A stretch of DNA of 64,000 nt. Origin: Scolanthus callimorphus (lineage: Eukaryota > Cnidaria > Anthozoa > Actiniaria > Edwardsiidae). This document shows, piece after piece, positions 34,467 to 45,335 of this stretch; the stretch's first letter is position 1, and each line of letters starts with the position of its first letter. The notes under the pieces were generated by a model, which made no database searches, was not told the DNA's origin, and was given only the letters and a program-made list of their open reading frames with translations. The stretch is from positions 6,713,998 to 6,777,997 of the forward strand of contig CM066925.1 in assembly GCA_033964015.1 (NCBI GenBank), read 5' to 3'. The position numbers and the translations under genes were made by a program.

Positions 34467-37400
34467 TCCACGCGCGAAGTCGAGACGAAACATGCCAATG
34501 AATAAAAATAAAAAGTAACGTGTTATAGCAAGAAGCCAAATGGTTTAGTAAAAAAACATAAATTAAATTTTCTTCGGTGAATTTTTCACGAAAATATGGT
34601 TCGACACGGGACTAGAAACTGGTCTAAACCAACTAAAACTGTTCTTGAGGCTCGCGCGGTGTCTTACGTGTTCGCGCCATTCTTTCATTTTGGCGGGAAA
34701 GTATTCAGCGCGCTTCCTAGAAAAAGTACTTTTACTCGGTCAGTTTTGCAAGATGCTCTCGTCCGCATCTTGTGGTGGTAGGCTGATCTCCCGCTTAACT
34801 TTTTCATTATTGTTTCGCACATTTCCTCTACTTCTGCTGAATTTGGATCATGGGCTGCTCTCATACAGTTGCATTTCTAAAATATCTCGCTTTTCTACTC
34901 GAATTCATTCATTGCAGCTCCTGCAATGGGAAAACAAGATCGGAGAGAAGATGGTGGCTTTCTTTATTCAGCAAGGTTTTGAAATGAGATGAGTTCTCGA
35001 ACTGTACACACAGACAAAAAGAGTACATGAATGAAGAGCACACAATAAATGTTAGAATATAAGAAAGGAAGAAGGTTTCCAAGGAAGACCGAAAAGGTAA
35101 GCTAATAAACCAGAATATCTAAGTATCTTATTTCCAACTTAAATTCGTAATTCATTGATACTTATTTCATGCATTCAACTTGAATTTTTACGCTGTGACA
35201 TTTTGCGGAAACGGGACACAATAAATATAAAACATCGACCTAAACGGCAGACTAGAGTTCGTGTGCTGATGTTGATTTTATTACATTTTATCGATAACCT
35301 AAGTAATGGAAATGAAATGTAATTATTTGAGAAAAAACACCAAAGACGACACCGATTGACCGAGGAGGACTAAAACCAAGAGAGCTGGGTAATCAATATC
35401 AAAATGGCGGATGAACGAGGCAAATTTTAATATCTTTACTTATTCTCGCCAGCAGACTTCAGCAGACAAGACAACCAACTCGTTGACCTACAATTTAATC
35501 TAGTTACTGCAGTGGGTTTAAGAGTACCTGACATCCAAACAGTGAGTCCCATCAAATTTATATTTAGATTTTCATGGCCGCTTGGAGATGCAAATCCTGG
35601 GGTATTCCACCGTGTAAGAACCATCCCCAGAGGACACCTTTGTGTTCAGCTCTCCTTTCATCATGATTCGTTCTACTAAGCAGAGGAAGCTTTTGTGACG
35701 CAGCTTATGAGTTGTTCCGTGTTCTATACGGAGGAACAGCCAAATTGTAGGGGGAGGGGGCTTCCATAAAATTAGACAGGAGGGGGTAATTCCGAATTCC
35801 ATAAAATTTGACAGAAGTTATTGAGATTGCATAAAACCTGGCGTGTTCAATTGTTAAAATCGATAATCGATACCACTTGATAAAATTAGCAAATTATATA
35901 TCAGAAATTGATATAAATCGTGGATAAGGAAAATCGCTGTGAGTAATCGATTATCAATTTTTCGATCAAGGCTATCGATTTTATCGATTTCATCAATTAA
36001 TATCAATTTTCTGTTTTCAAGGAAACCTGTCCCCCCCCCCCCCCCCCACACACTTCAAAAACAATTTTTAGATGGAAAAATATATATTGGAGATTCTTAA
36101 TCTATATTATAATTTTAATCTATATTATAACATCTTAAGCCTGTCGAGCTAACCAGCACAATTGATGTGATGCATATCACTCCCAGGGCTGCAAGCTGGT
36201 GTTTATAGTTTTTTTGAAATCTATGCGAGAGAAGCCGCCATTGAGGCATTTTCTTTACCGGGGAGATGCTGTCCGCCATCACATTTGGCATTGCTTTACA
36301 AACAAAGATAAAATTTCAGTGAATGAAAGCTTGAAATAAAAGAAATATAGAACATTTCATTTAACGGGAGCTGTCCATTTAAGTTGAATTAGTCTTGTTT
36401 TTACAATTTGTAGCTCAAACCCAGGCAAATGTTGTTGTCTTATGCTTTCTTTAACAAAAAAGTGATCTTGCTAATTGAACTCCATATGTTTCTTCGCACG
36501 GATGTGCCTAGGGAAGCCATTCAAGTGCGCACAAAGAGAAAAACAAGAAAAAAACTCAGAGATGAGTTGCTCGCTGCCGAAATTTAGGGTTTTCAGATCA
36601 TTAGGGGTAGTGAATGGTAAATCCAAAACAGCGAGACTGGCTGTTTAAAATCGGAGCCCGAAACAAAAAAATATCTCAAAATATCAGCTGCTGTATTCAC
36701 TGTTTTCAAACAACAACTTTACAAGATAGAGCACCCCCTGTCCAAATTGCAGGATACACACCGGATGGGTTGGGTGGGTTATTCCCTATATTCTGATGGT
36801 AGGTATGACTGTCATATTATTAGGGGTTAAAATTATTGGCGATAGGGGGATACCTGTAGGGAAAGACTGGATTTTCGCAGTGGTATATAAGTCAGAAGAA
36901 CAGATCAAAAGGGAATAAAACCACTTGGCTGTGCTTCTTCCTTGAAAAAAATAGATAATGCCACCAAAATGTGCACTCATTCTAAAATTAACTCGAATTC
37001 CCAAAGAAACCCCTTATTTTGAAACAACAGTGTCAATTATGTGATCTCTGGGGTAATAACACAAGAATGAGTATGTGAAAAATTATTGACAAGCGACTTT
37101 CAAAATTCAATTTGTTGAATGACCACAATAATCCTCACCCCCAATTGTCTTGTGTCATTGATTACCTAGACAATTGTTTAAAATAGTCCAGGAGCCAACA
37201 GGCTTTGGCTTTGCAGAAAAGTCTTTTTCTGGCTTACATTCGCTTTTGACAAACTTTTTACGGGATGGCCAGTGGTTGACCTAATAGCACAGTAATGCAA
37301 TTATGTAACTTAGTGAGTAATGTAAATCATTCAATAGCCAAATATCTGATTCTTTGACTGGATCTGTGTCAAAAACATCATCATCGGTTTTTTCCTTGTT

Positions 37401-37476
37401 CTATAGAATGCCCGGGGGTTCTCGTCGTGATAGGGGTCCTCGTGAGGACATCAGAAAATATACCCTATTTTCCTAT

Positions 37477-37509
<33 letters not shown>

Positions 37510-38438
37510 AGGATATCATGTCTATTTTGTGCAAGTTTGCTCAATAGTTGCTGAGTGATGTAATATTAGCATTTTTGAAAAATCTTGAATGAGTAGATAT
37601 TACCTATACCCTTGCATGGAAGGATTTTGCAATTTAACCCCAACCCAAACAAGCTGTAGTGTAAGGAAGCTCTTAATCATGTATTTTGTGCTAACTATGG
37701 AATTTTACTAAGCTTGAACTGCCTCTTTCTAGGTGTGGCAATGGATAGTTTTTGCAAGGTGTGGCTCCATCTGCATGCCCATCTTTCTTTGGCTTTGGGT
37801 GGTCTCTGGAAATGACTCTAGGTTTACCAAGTAAACAATTCAAATCAGGTAAGTTCGCTTGACACAAAACAAAATTGCCAGGTGGCCTGGGGCAGACTTC
37901 CCATAAAACTAAACAGGGCTGTTTTCAGGCAAATGGATTTCAGTCTAAGATATAGACAAAATTGGCTGTGGCCAACAAAAAATGTTCCCTAACAGATAGC
38001 AGTTAAATTTGATGTAGCAATTGTCAGATAGGAAATATTAGCAACTTTTCTCTTTTAACAAATTTTATTATGTTCCTGAATCAATTACTGTGCGACTTTG
38101 TAAACCGGGGCATTTTTTAAGAAGTCAGCCAATCAGAAAGTGAGTACAGAACAAAGATAACCCCTTTCGGGCAGAGCATTCCCATATAATCAGCATTATT
38201 TTTCAAAGTAATCATAAAAATGCCAAGGAGGAAACACGAGAAAGGGCCATCCTGTTAAAAATGCAAACAAAATAAAATATTTCAAAAATTGTTGAAATTA
38301 GCATTCATTGTAGAGAAGCACCTCATATAGTTTTGAGCAGCTAACTTTAGTCTATATGATAATCATCAAAACAAAATATAATGCGCTAAGCTCTTTGTCA
38401 GCTTTGATGATTTGTGTAGCTATTATGAGAGCTGTTCT
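34467..38438. other. Interior of the candidate large element, no gene seen
   Basis: 35600-35740 resembles the element at 38773-38929 (GTGTAAGAACC...CCCAGAG). 35850-36020 is rich in ATCGAT/TATCGATT. C-runs lie near 36030-36047 and 37478-37509. No ORF above about 115 codons, and none with a recognisable domain. Confidence 0.5.
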
Positions 38439-38682
38439 TGGGCAATTCCAGAAAATAAGGGTACCCTCACCATGGGCGGCACTAGTTTTTGACCCCCCCA
38501 TGCATCCAGAATTTCCAAAATGGTTTACCCCCCATGCATATAGAATTCCGGGCAGGTTAAAGAAATCCAGCTTCGAAAACCCCCCTTGCAATCAGAATTC
38601 CGAGCTCTTAAACCCCCCATCCCATCAGAATTTCCAAATGCCGCCCGTTGGGGGTACCTTTATTTTCTGGAATTGCCCATTC
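38439..38682. repeat. TIR element, GGACAATTCCAG family, full copy
   Basis: TGGGCAATTCCAGAAAATAA at the left, TTATTTTCTGGAATTGCCCA at the right, and inverted GGTACCC-type extensions. Interior motifs ATGCATCCAGAATTTCC and ATGCATATAGAATTCC match the members at 10.5-11.5 kb in opposite orientation. Confidence 0.85.
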
Positions 38683-38772
38683 TATCTGCCAAAGGCAGAT
38701 AGGTGGCATGTTTGCACTTCTCTGACAGGCCTCTGCTTACCAGTAGCCCTTGTCCTGTATTAGGGCATCCCC

Positions 38773-38929
38773 TTAAGGTGGGTTTACCCCAGTGTAAGAA
38801 CCATTCCCAGAGAACCCCCTTGTGTTCAGTTCATATTTCATCATAATTCGTTCTACCAAACAAAAGAAGCTTTGTAACGCAACTCGTGAGCGATACGCAG
38901 GTTCTTACACTGGGGTAGAGCCCCTTAGG
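38773..38929. repeat. Small TIR element (GTGTAAGAACC family)
   Basis: AAGGTGGGTTTACCCCAGTG...AAGAACC at the left and GGTTCTTACACTGGGGTAGA at the right. A diverged relative lies near 35600-35740. Confidence 0.75.
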
Positions 38930-39372
38930 CCTTCTCCTAAATAATGGCAACCCCTTTCAAAGTCCAGACTGTGTGGTAGCAAGTCCCTTGGGTCTAGTGG
39001 GCTACATGTGGGCTATGCGAGATGCACTCAGAGCAACTACATTTTACACCAGATCCCCTTCTTAATTTTTGCACTTTGTAGGGCTTGCACTTCCAAGTCA
39101 CTCAAGCACTAACTCTAGCTTTCAGCACTTTCAGAGCCAAAGTGAGACCCATTTCAACTTAGTGCCTTGACAAGATGAGGCCAGTTAGCACGTTAGGGGA
39201 CTTTAACGTTTAAAGTTCACTAGCCTTTTTAGATCATCTATTATAGCTATGCCTGATGAATATTTATGCCTGATGCAAAATGTGCAGGAGTTAGTGATGT
39301 TAATTCCATCATTTCCTTGCACTACATTTATTTCATTTGTTAGTATTTAAAAACAAGAATACCTTTTATATA

Positions 39373-39505
39373 TGATCGGGCAAATTTGGTTTGATCGGCA
39401 AAATATCAGGCGAGTTTGGTCGAGCCGGTCGAGCCAAAATACCCATGGCGAGACCAAACGTGCTCTGATATTTCGCAGAATCAAACCAAATTTGCCCGAT
39501 TATTT
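39373..39505. repeat. Palindromic element
   Basis: ATCGGGCAAATTTGGTTTGA at the left is matched by TCAAACCAAATTTGCCCGAT at the right, with further inverted motifs inside (GATATTT/AAATATC, GGTCGAG). Confidence 0.85.
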
Positions 39506-40344
39506 ATTTATCATCCACCTAAACATCCAAATAAAGAAAAAATTATGTTTCCTCAGCTAAAAACGATTGCGTTTTTGTATAGACGAACCTCATTTTGCCG
39601 TCGCGACAGAAAACATTTTGTGGTTTTTGCCGTCGCGAATTCTAGACTATATTTATTCTAATTATTTTACTAAAGAAAATTGATGTTTTAGCTATTTTTC
39701 AAGTCTTCTACAAGAGTTTTAGATGAACTGTTCCTCATGTTTAATCGCATATCGGGTCAGTGACCCGATACCGTAGAATATAGGGACAGTAGATCTCATT
39801 CCTGATTGGCTGACGAACTGGGATGATAAAAGGGGGATAACAGTCATCAACGCTATTTTTGCTGCCCGAAATAGTCTAGGAGCAGATCTTGCAAAGAGGC
39901 CTAGAAAGTGGTTTTCGTTAGGCACCCTTCGTGCAGACCCGGGAAATTAACATAGGATAAAGGTATATGTAGATGGGTAAGTTTAGACCGGGTGTTACAG
40001 ATGAGCCGATGGGACAACATTCTGATATCCGACACTTTTGTTACAAGATGCTCGCATGTTTTTGTTAAAGTTTTAAACTAATTCAAAGCCTCGTAAAATT
40101 AAAAATATTATCAATAAACGCATCTTACTCTGCATAATTGTAGAGATGAATGCGTTGCAAATGGTTAGATATAAACTTGTGCCGTAATTTCCGAGGTACA
40201 TACTGTAAAAATGAAGGTTAATGAGAGATATCTGTGAGGGCGGCCATTTTGAATCATGTTGTTATTCAGGAGGTTTTTTTCATGAGTTCCTGACGTCTCG
40301 AAAGTATGACATAGGCTGTAAAGCTTTTCAGGCCTAAAATATTG

Positions 40345-40627
40345 AGAGATTATTAATTCGGGAAATATCAGACCGAGGTGTTGCAGTACGGACCGAGTGA
40401 TAGCGAGGTCTGTACAAAAAGACCGAGGTCTGATGTTTCCCGTACAGACCGATCAAGTGAAGTTAATAATTCGTTTATTATATGGGTCATTTAAAATTGA
40501 ATTATATTTTGTCTACATCCGGGAAACGGGGCTAAATACTTAAAATATAGCCCGTGTGCAATACGCGAAATACAGCCCGTGCGCCAGCCAATCAGATCAC
40601 AGGAAATTGTCAAGCCATATAATAAAT
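40345..40627. repeat. Palindromic core plus TTATTATATGG-ended element
   Basis: 40350-40470 folds on AATTCGGGAAATATCAGACC versus GGTCTGATGTTTCCCGTACA. 40473-40627 has inverted ends TTTATTATATGG / CCATATAATAAA. Fragments of the first part also lie at both outer flanks of the candidate large element (26720-26750 and 43411-43432). Confidence 0.65.
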
Positions 40628-42189
40628 AGTTTTAATGGTTTGGTATCTCTTAACCGACTTTTTTTGAAAAATGTTTTTGGTGTTTTCTAATAAAACTATA
40701 ATTTTTTGTTTGTGTCAGCAGAGATCACAGAAAATAAACGACGGCAGTATAATGTCCACACAAGTGTTCAGTGCATTGTAGGGATATTTTGTTGCCAACG
40801 CACACATTTAGGCACTCTGTACTTGTAGGTCTTCAGGAGAGAAGGCACAACTCATTTGAATAACAAAGAACTAATATGGCTGCCAACTTCTAATTTCTGT
40901 TTCTGGCGTTAGAGTGGCTATTTAAAGTTTGCATTCTTACAATGAATTTAAAGTGTGTGATTTCTTACAATGATGCAACGTTTTGGATACTTATGACCTT
41001 TGAATGTGGGATTTACAGGCGTAAGTTCGCTTTTTTCACAAAAAGACACGTGAGCAGAGAGGGAACAAAATACCCGATATCGGGGTCTTGTCCCACGTGC
41101 CATTCTGTGCGATAGGGATCAAATTGAACCTTAGGCATGTACCTATCTTTCTATGTTATTTTCCTGTGTCGGCGCGTTGGGTGCTACGACGCGATTTTTT
41201 CCGGTAGCTGCTCCCAGACTAAAAAGCGTATTTTCGTTTGTCAAGCAAAATTCGCACCATTCATTACATAGAAAGAGGGTAAGAGTCGCGCGCACTCTAC
41301 CAAAACCGAGTTTGAAAAGTAGATCTATTTGTTTTTTAAACAACAGCAATTTATTTCACCATGAAATCTCAAACACCGTGCGCTTTTCAAACTCGTCATA
41401 GCCCGCGGCTGTTGGCCTCAGTCGTGCACGTACACTCTAGTGTTGTTGTGTAAGTCATGTTATATGGCAAGATCCTCTATGTACTTTACTTTCTGGTTAT
41501 AAATGCAATCACTAGCTCGTCAAAATTCTAAACTTACAATTGATTTTGTCATCCATAATGTTGTCTGTTATTACCTTTCAGTACAGGAGAGTTCATCAAG
41601 AGCAAGATTTGTCACATATGGCTAATACTGCTATGGACTACCAACAGATCAGCAGTCGTATTCTATCGTTTAAGGGCCAGGAGACGTCTTTCAACTTTCT
41701 ATTTGGATTGTCAGGCAGTATGCTTTAATTAATGCCGTCAAACTGGTGTACCCTATACCTAAAGCAATCGCACTTCCAAAGGCCTAATTATGAGTCACCG
41801 CGATATTTAGACCGACAGTTTGCACTTTCCTTGTAAGTGTTGTAGCAATATTTCTCGTCTTATGTAAAATAAAATTGCATTAAACCTTAAGATTATATAT
41901 GCGATACTATGTTTGTATTGTCAGATAGTTTTAAGACCATGTTCGCGTGGTTCTTTTCATCTCAGACAGTTGTATGACATAGATCCTGATCATACTCTGC
42001 GCTGTCCGATAATTTCATGCGCATTACTATGAATGGTCTGAACCCAGGTGTATAAATGTTTGTCGAAGTAACAATATTTGTTATATGATCATCCGGGTGG
42101 ATGTAGACTGACGTTTCGACAACCTGAGCGAAAGTCATCTTCACAGTCAAGTGAAGCTAGAATAGTCAGGTCAGAGGTGTAGACTGCCA
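40628..42189. other. Plain stretch, no gene seen
   Basis: No repeat array or ORF with recognisable features. Confidence 0.45.
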
Positions 42190-42239
42190 CATTGCGTAAT
42201 AAGCCACGTTCATGCGCATTGGGACACGGGTGACACCTA

Positions 42240-42690
42240 GTATCGCCAAGTTTTTATGTTCGTGAAACTTGGTGATACTTTGCGTGCCAGGAAGTTTCAT
42301 GTTTCATGATGCTTGGCGATAATTTGCGCGTCAGGTAGTTTCGTGTTCATTAAACGAGGGTGGTACTGTTTCATGTTCATGAAACTTGGTATACTTTGCG
42401 TGTCAGACAGTTTCATGTTCATCTTGGCGATACTTTGCGTGTCAGGCAGTTTCGTGTGTTTATTAAACGAGGGTGGTACTTTGTGTGTCAGACAGTTTCA
42501 TGTTCATGAAACTTGGTGATACTTCGAGTGTCAGGCTGTTTCGTGTTCATTAAACCAGGGTGGTATTTTGCGTGTCAGACAGTTTCATGTTCATGAAACT
42601 TGGTGATACTTCGAGTGTCAGCCTGTTTCGTGTTCATTAAATCAGGGTGGTACTTTGCGTGTCAGGCAGTGTCGTGTGTAATTTCAAGTG
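42240..42690 (+). repeat. 43/44-bp tandem array with two alternating monomers
   Basis: The monomers are GTTTCATGTTCATGAAAC+TTGGTGATACTT..GTGTCAG and GTTTCGTGTTCATTAAAC+..GGGTGGTA..GTGTCAG, alternating as ~87-bp dimers. The first carries a perfect 18-bp palindrome; every monomer ends in (G/A)GTGTCAG, the motif of the neighbouring block. Confidence 0.88.
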
Positions 42691-42779
42691 AAATATATCC
42701 TTTCACACGGCGAGTAATGGAGTTTGCACAAGATTCCATTACACATATTTTCGGCGTGCCCGGACGAGAAAAGAAGTTT

Positions 42780-43345
42780 CCAGGTCTTTACACTCGGCGT
42801 GTCAAGGAGATGTAACGAACCCGGAAATTCCGTGATACGGACACTAGTCCGAAGACCGGGAATTTCTGGATCGTGACACGCCATGGCTATGCGGAGAATA
42901 TTGGCCCTGACACGCCTGTAAATTCCATGATCTGCCGCGAATATGGGTCCGATCCAGGGCGTGTCAGGGCCACGGTACGCTTGATTTTGCACAGTGATAA
43001 TTAGCTATTATTTTTTGATAATGATAATTGAGACATGGGGAAAAACAATCACTTTATAATAATGATATTTTGATAATACTTAGTTGAGATTTTCCAACTC
43101 ATTTGTTAAATAATGATAGTGACACATATCATGAGATTATCAGAATATGATAGTGATATGATATTGGATAATTTGAGATCTGCAATAAAAAGAATATACA
43201 ACAGTAATCATGATAATATCATTGATAATGATATTTTGATATACAAAGTTCAAATCGTTGAAATTTGAGATTATCACCAAAATATCACTCAAATTTCATA
43301 ATATCATTTATCAATTTGATGATATACAATCATGATATTTTGAGA
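42780..43345. repeat. Right GGCGTGTCA block and TGATAT-rich block
   Basis: 42780-42975 contains GGCGTGTCAAGG, GTGACACGCCATGG, CTGACACGCC and GGCGTGTCAGGG with GGAATTTC spacers. 42990-43345 is dense in TGATAATGATAATT/ATGATATTTTGAT. In reverse this order mirrors the left side of the candidate element. Confidence 0.75.
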
Positions 43346-43486
43346 AACCGCAATCCTGCACCTTAGTGCCTGAAACCCACATAAACGCTTGCTACGCATA
43401 TAACTCATTTCGTACAGACCGGCTCGTTTTCTCGCGGGGGAGGCTCTGGTGACAGCCACTGACGCATGCGCGAGGGGCATAAGCCG

Positions 43487-43762
43487 GGGGTGGGGGGGGG
43501 ACTCCCATATTTGTTGGGTGGGGGTACTTGTCGTACCTTTTAGGGTTTAAAATCAGGTCTCTGGTACCTTTTTAGGGGATAAAATTCGAAAACTTCTAAC
43601 AATTCAAGCAAATCACACTTGTTGGTAGCCTGAATTTCAGGGAAAATACGTCTTTGGTACCTTTTAGGGTTCAAAACCAACTAAGCGATGCCATGTTTGC
43701 TTTTAGGTGTAAAATCGATACCGACGAGCACCCCCGCCAAAAAAATAGGGGAGTCCCCCCCC
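43487..43762. repeat. TIR element with GGGGACTCCCATAT ends
   Basis: GGGGGGACTCCCATATTTG at the left and AAAATAGGGGAGTCCCCCC at the right, with GGTACCTTTTAGGGT motifs repeated inside. A relative lies at 54900-55155 in the other orientation, and a fragment sits inside the 48-bp array at 29824. Confidence 0.7.
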
Positions 43763-44380
43763 CCCTGTTTGGGGGATCGGGGGGCTATAAAGCAAGCAAT
43801 GACAGTGTGCTAGCAGCTAATTCAAAAGTGCAGCAGATCTCGTCAAATTGAGGCCAGACTTGTGAGCTTATGCTAGCGTCAAAAACTTCGCATTCCTGCC
43901 AAATTTTCGTGCGGGCAGGTTAATTCGTTCTTTTTATTGCATCGGCACGGATTATTTGTCGCGGTCAATACCACCTAACAAAAGAAGTTTGGCATGATTG
44001 AACGTCCAGAAGTAAACTAAGCCCGATTTCATGTCGAGTGAAGGTATAGATGGCCCTAAAATATACCAAGACAATTTTTTTAGCCGATGAAACAAGCAAA
44101 AATAGGTCGGTTTCAATGCACGAATGAATTTGTGAAAGTTGGTTCTCATGCGAAAGCTAGTTTCTCGAACATGTTCCATGTTTTGTATTTTTACACGCTG
44201 CCTCTGTCTTGAAGAAAGTAACAAGAAGATAATAGTTATCAGCCATACATACTCTGATCGCCCTTGAAGTTTTATCGGCGGAAAAAATCATTTGGTATAT
44301 TTTTAGGGCCGTTTATACCTTCACTCGACATGAAATCAAGCTTTGTCTACTCCTGATGTTCTATGTGCGAAACTTCTTTT

Positions 44381-44601
44381 GTTAGGGGTGGACCATTAGA
44401 AATTGGGGGAGGGGGGGTTTCAATTTTTTGCGCATGATTTTTTTTTTCGGGGATCAGGTTGTGCAAGATTTTTTTTTCGGAATTTATATCATGTTTTTTA
44501 CTAGCTTGGGTCTCTGCAAGATTTTTTTTGGGAAGGATTGGCCTTGCTCGAATTTTTTTTTGGGAATTGCCACCCCCCTCCCCAATGGTCCACCCCTTAG
44601 G
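44381..44601. repeat. TIR element with TTA flanks (GGGGTGGACCATT)
   Basis: TTA|GGGGTGGACCATT on the left and AATGGTCCACCCC|TTA on the right; the interior is T-runs with ATTTTTTTTTCGGG motifs. The ends resemble GGGACGGACCATT (49081) and GGGACCGGTCATT (48011); all three have TTA outside. PIF/Harbinger-like by inference. Confidence 0.75.
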
Positions 44602-45170
44602 CAGTCTTGAACGCAAAAATAAATCCGTGCCAATGTAATCAAACAAAGAACTAGCTTACCCGGAGCATGAAAATTTCCCAGGAATGCGACGTTTGCGCAG
44701 ACTCACAGGCCTGCCCTCTTGGCTGCGCCCGCATTCCTTTGTCAGCGTCGACAAATTTCTCACCTGCTCAAAGGTGCAAGTTATTTCCACGCTATGGTGA
44801 AAAATAGACAACTAAGGTGCCTGCCAAAACTTCTAAATAATAAAAACCTGGAAATGATACTACAAGCTAAGCATGTTTGTACCCTTATGCTAAAAAGAAA
44901 AAGCGTTGAGGTCTTACACGGAAATGCACGGAGTGTGAGAAAGGGTTCAGACCCTCCCTCATTTCCCTTGAAATTGTTTTTCCTCCCTCATTTTCACTCG
45001 GAAAAAAATCCGCCTGATATTCGGGCATTCGAGTAGCGACCAAACTGATAATGAAATTAGTTAATTCATACCTTATATACGCACTAATCGACCAATGAAA
45101 ATAGTTGCTATATTATAACACCCGTCAGGGCCATAACGCACGGCTAGCTGCATGTTGTTAATACATTAGC

Positions 45171-45335
45171 TATAAAATTTATGGGGTTATGACGTATACT
45201 GTTGGGACAGTGCTATTAATAAATATGCAAATTTACGAAAAGAAAATGAGATGCGGGTCAGACGACGGATCGAGACAGAACCAGAACTCCTTACGCGATA
45301 GATTCTAATATACTCGTCTTTCTCAATATTCAAAA
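45171..45335 (+). promoter_or_regulatory. Candidate promoter of the TRIM-NHL gene
   Basis: CTATAAAATT (TATA-like) near 45171 and a perfect octamer ATGCAAAT at 45225-45232 lie 165 and about 105 bp before the ATG. The octamer is conserved in copy B (55266-55273), while the TATA-like site is changed there to CTATAACATT. POU-type factors bind the octamer in other animals; use here is inference. Confidence 0.35.

Larger units (their letters stand above)
26756..43398. mobile_element. Candidate ~16.6-kb inverted-terminal element filled with satellites
   Basis: The left terminus (26756-26804, landmarks TACGTAGCAAGCG, GGGTTCAGG, GGTGCAGGATTGC) has an inverted counterpart at 43350-43398 (GCAATCCTGCACC ... 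CGCTTGCTACG). Moving inward, both sides show a TGATAT/ATATCA-rich block and then a block of degenerate GGCGTGTCA repeats. The left side additionally holds 66-bp, 48-bp and 674-bp arrays, the right side a 43/44-bp array. No transposase, polymerase or integrase ORF is visible, so if mobile it depends on another element. A clean target duplication was not found. The alternative is two separate copies of a small element in opposite orientation. Confidence 0.5.

Noticed and set aside
26756..43398. Large viral-type DNA transposon (Maverick/Polinton)
   Set aside because: Size and inverted ends would allow it, but no polymerase, integrase, protease or capsid-like ORF is visible and the interior is satellite DNA.
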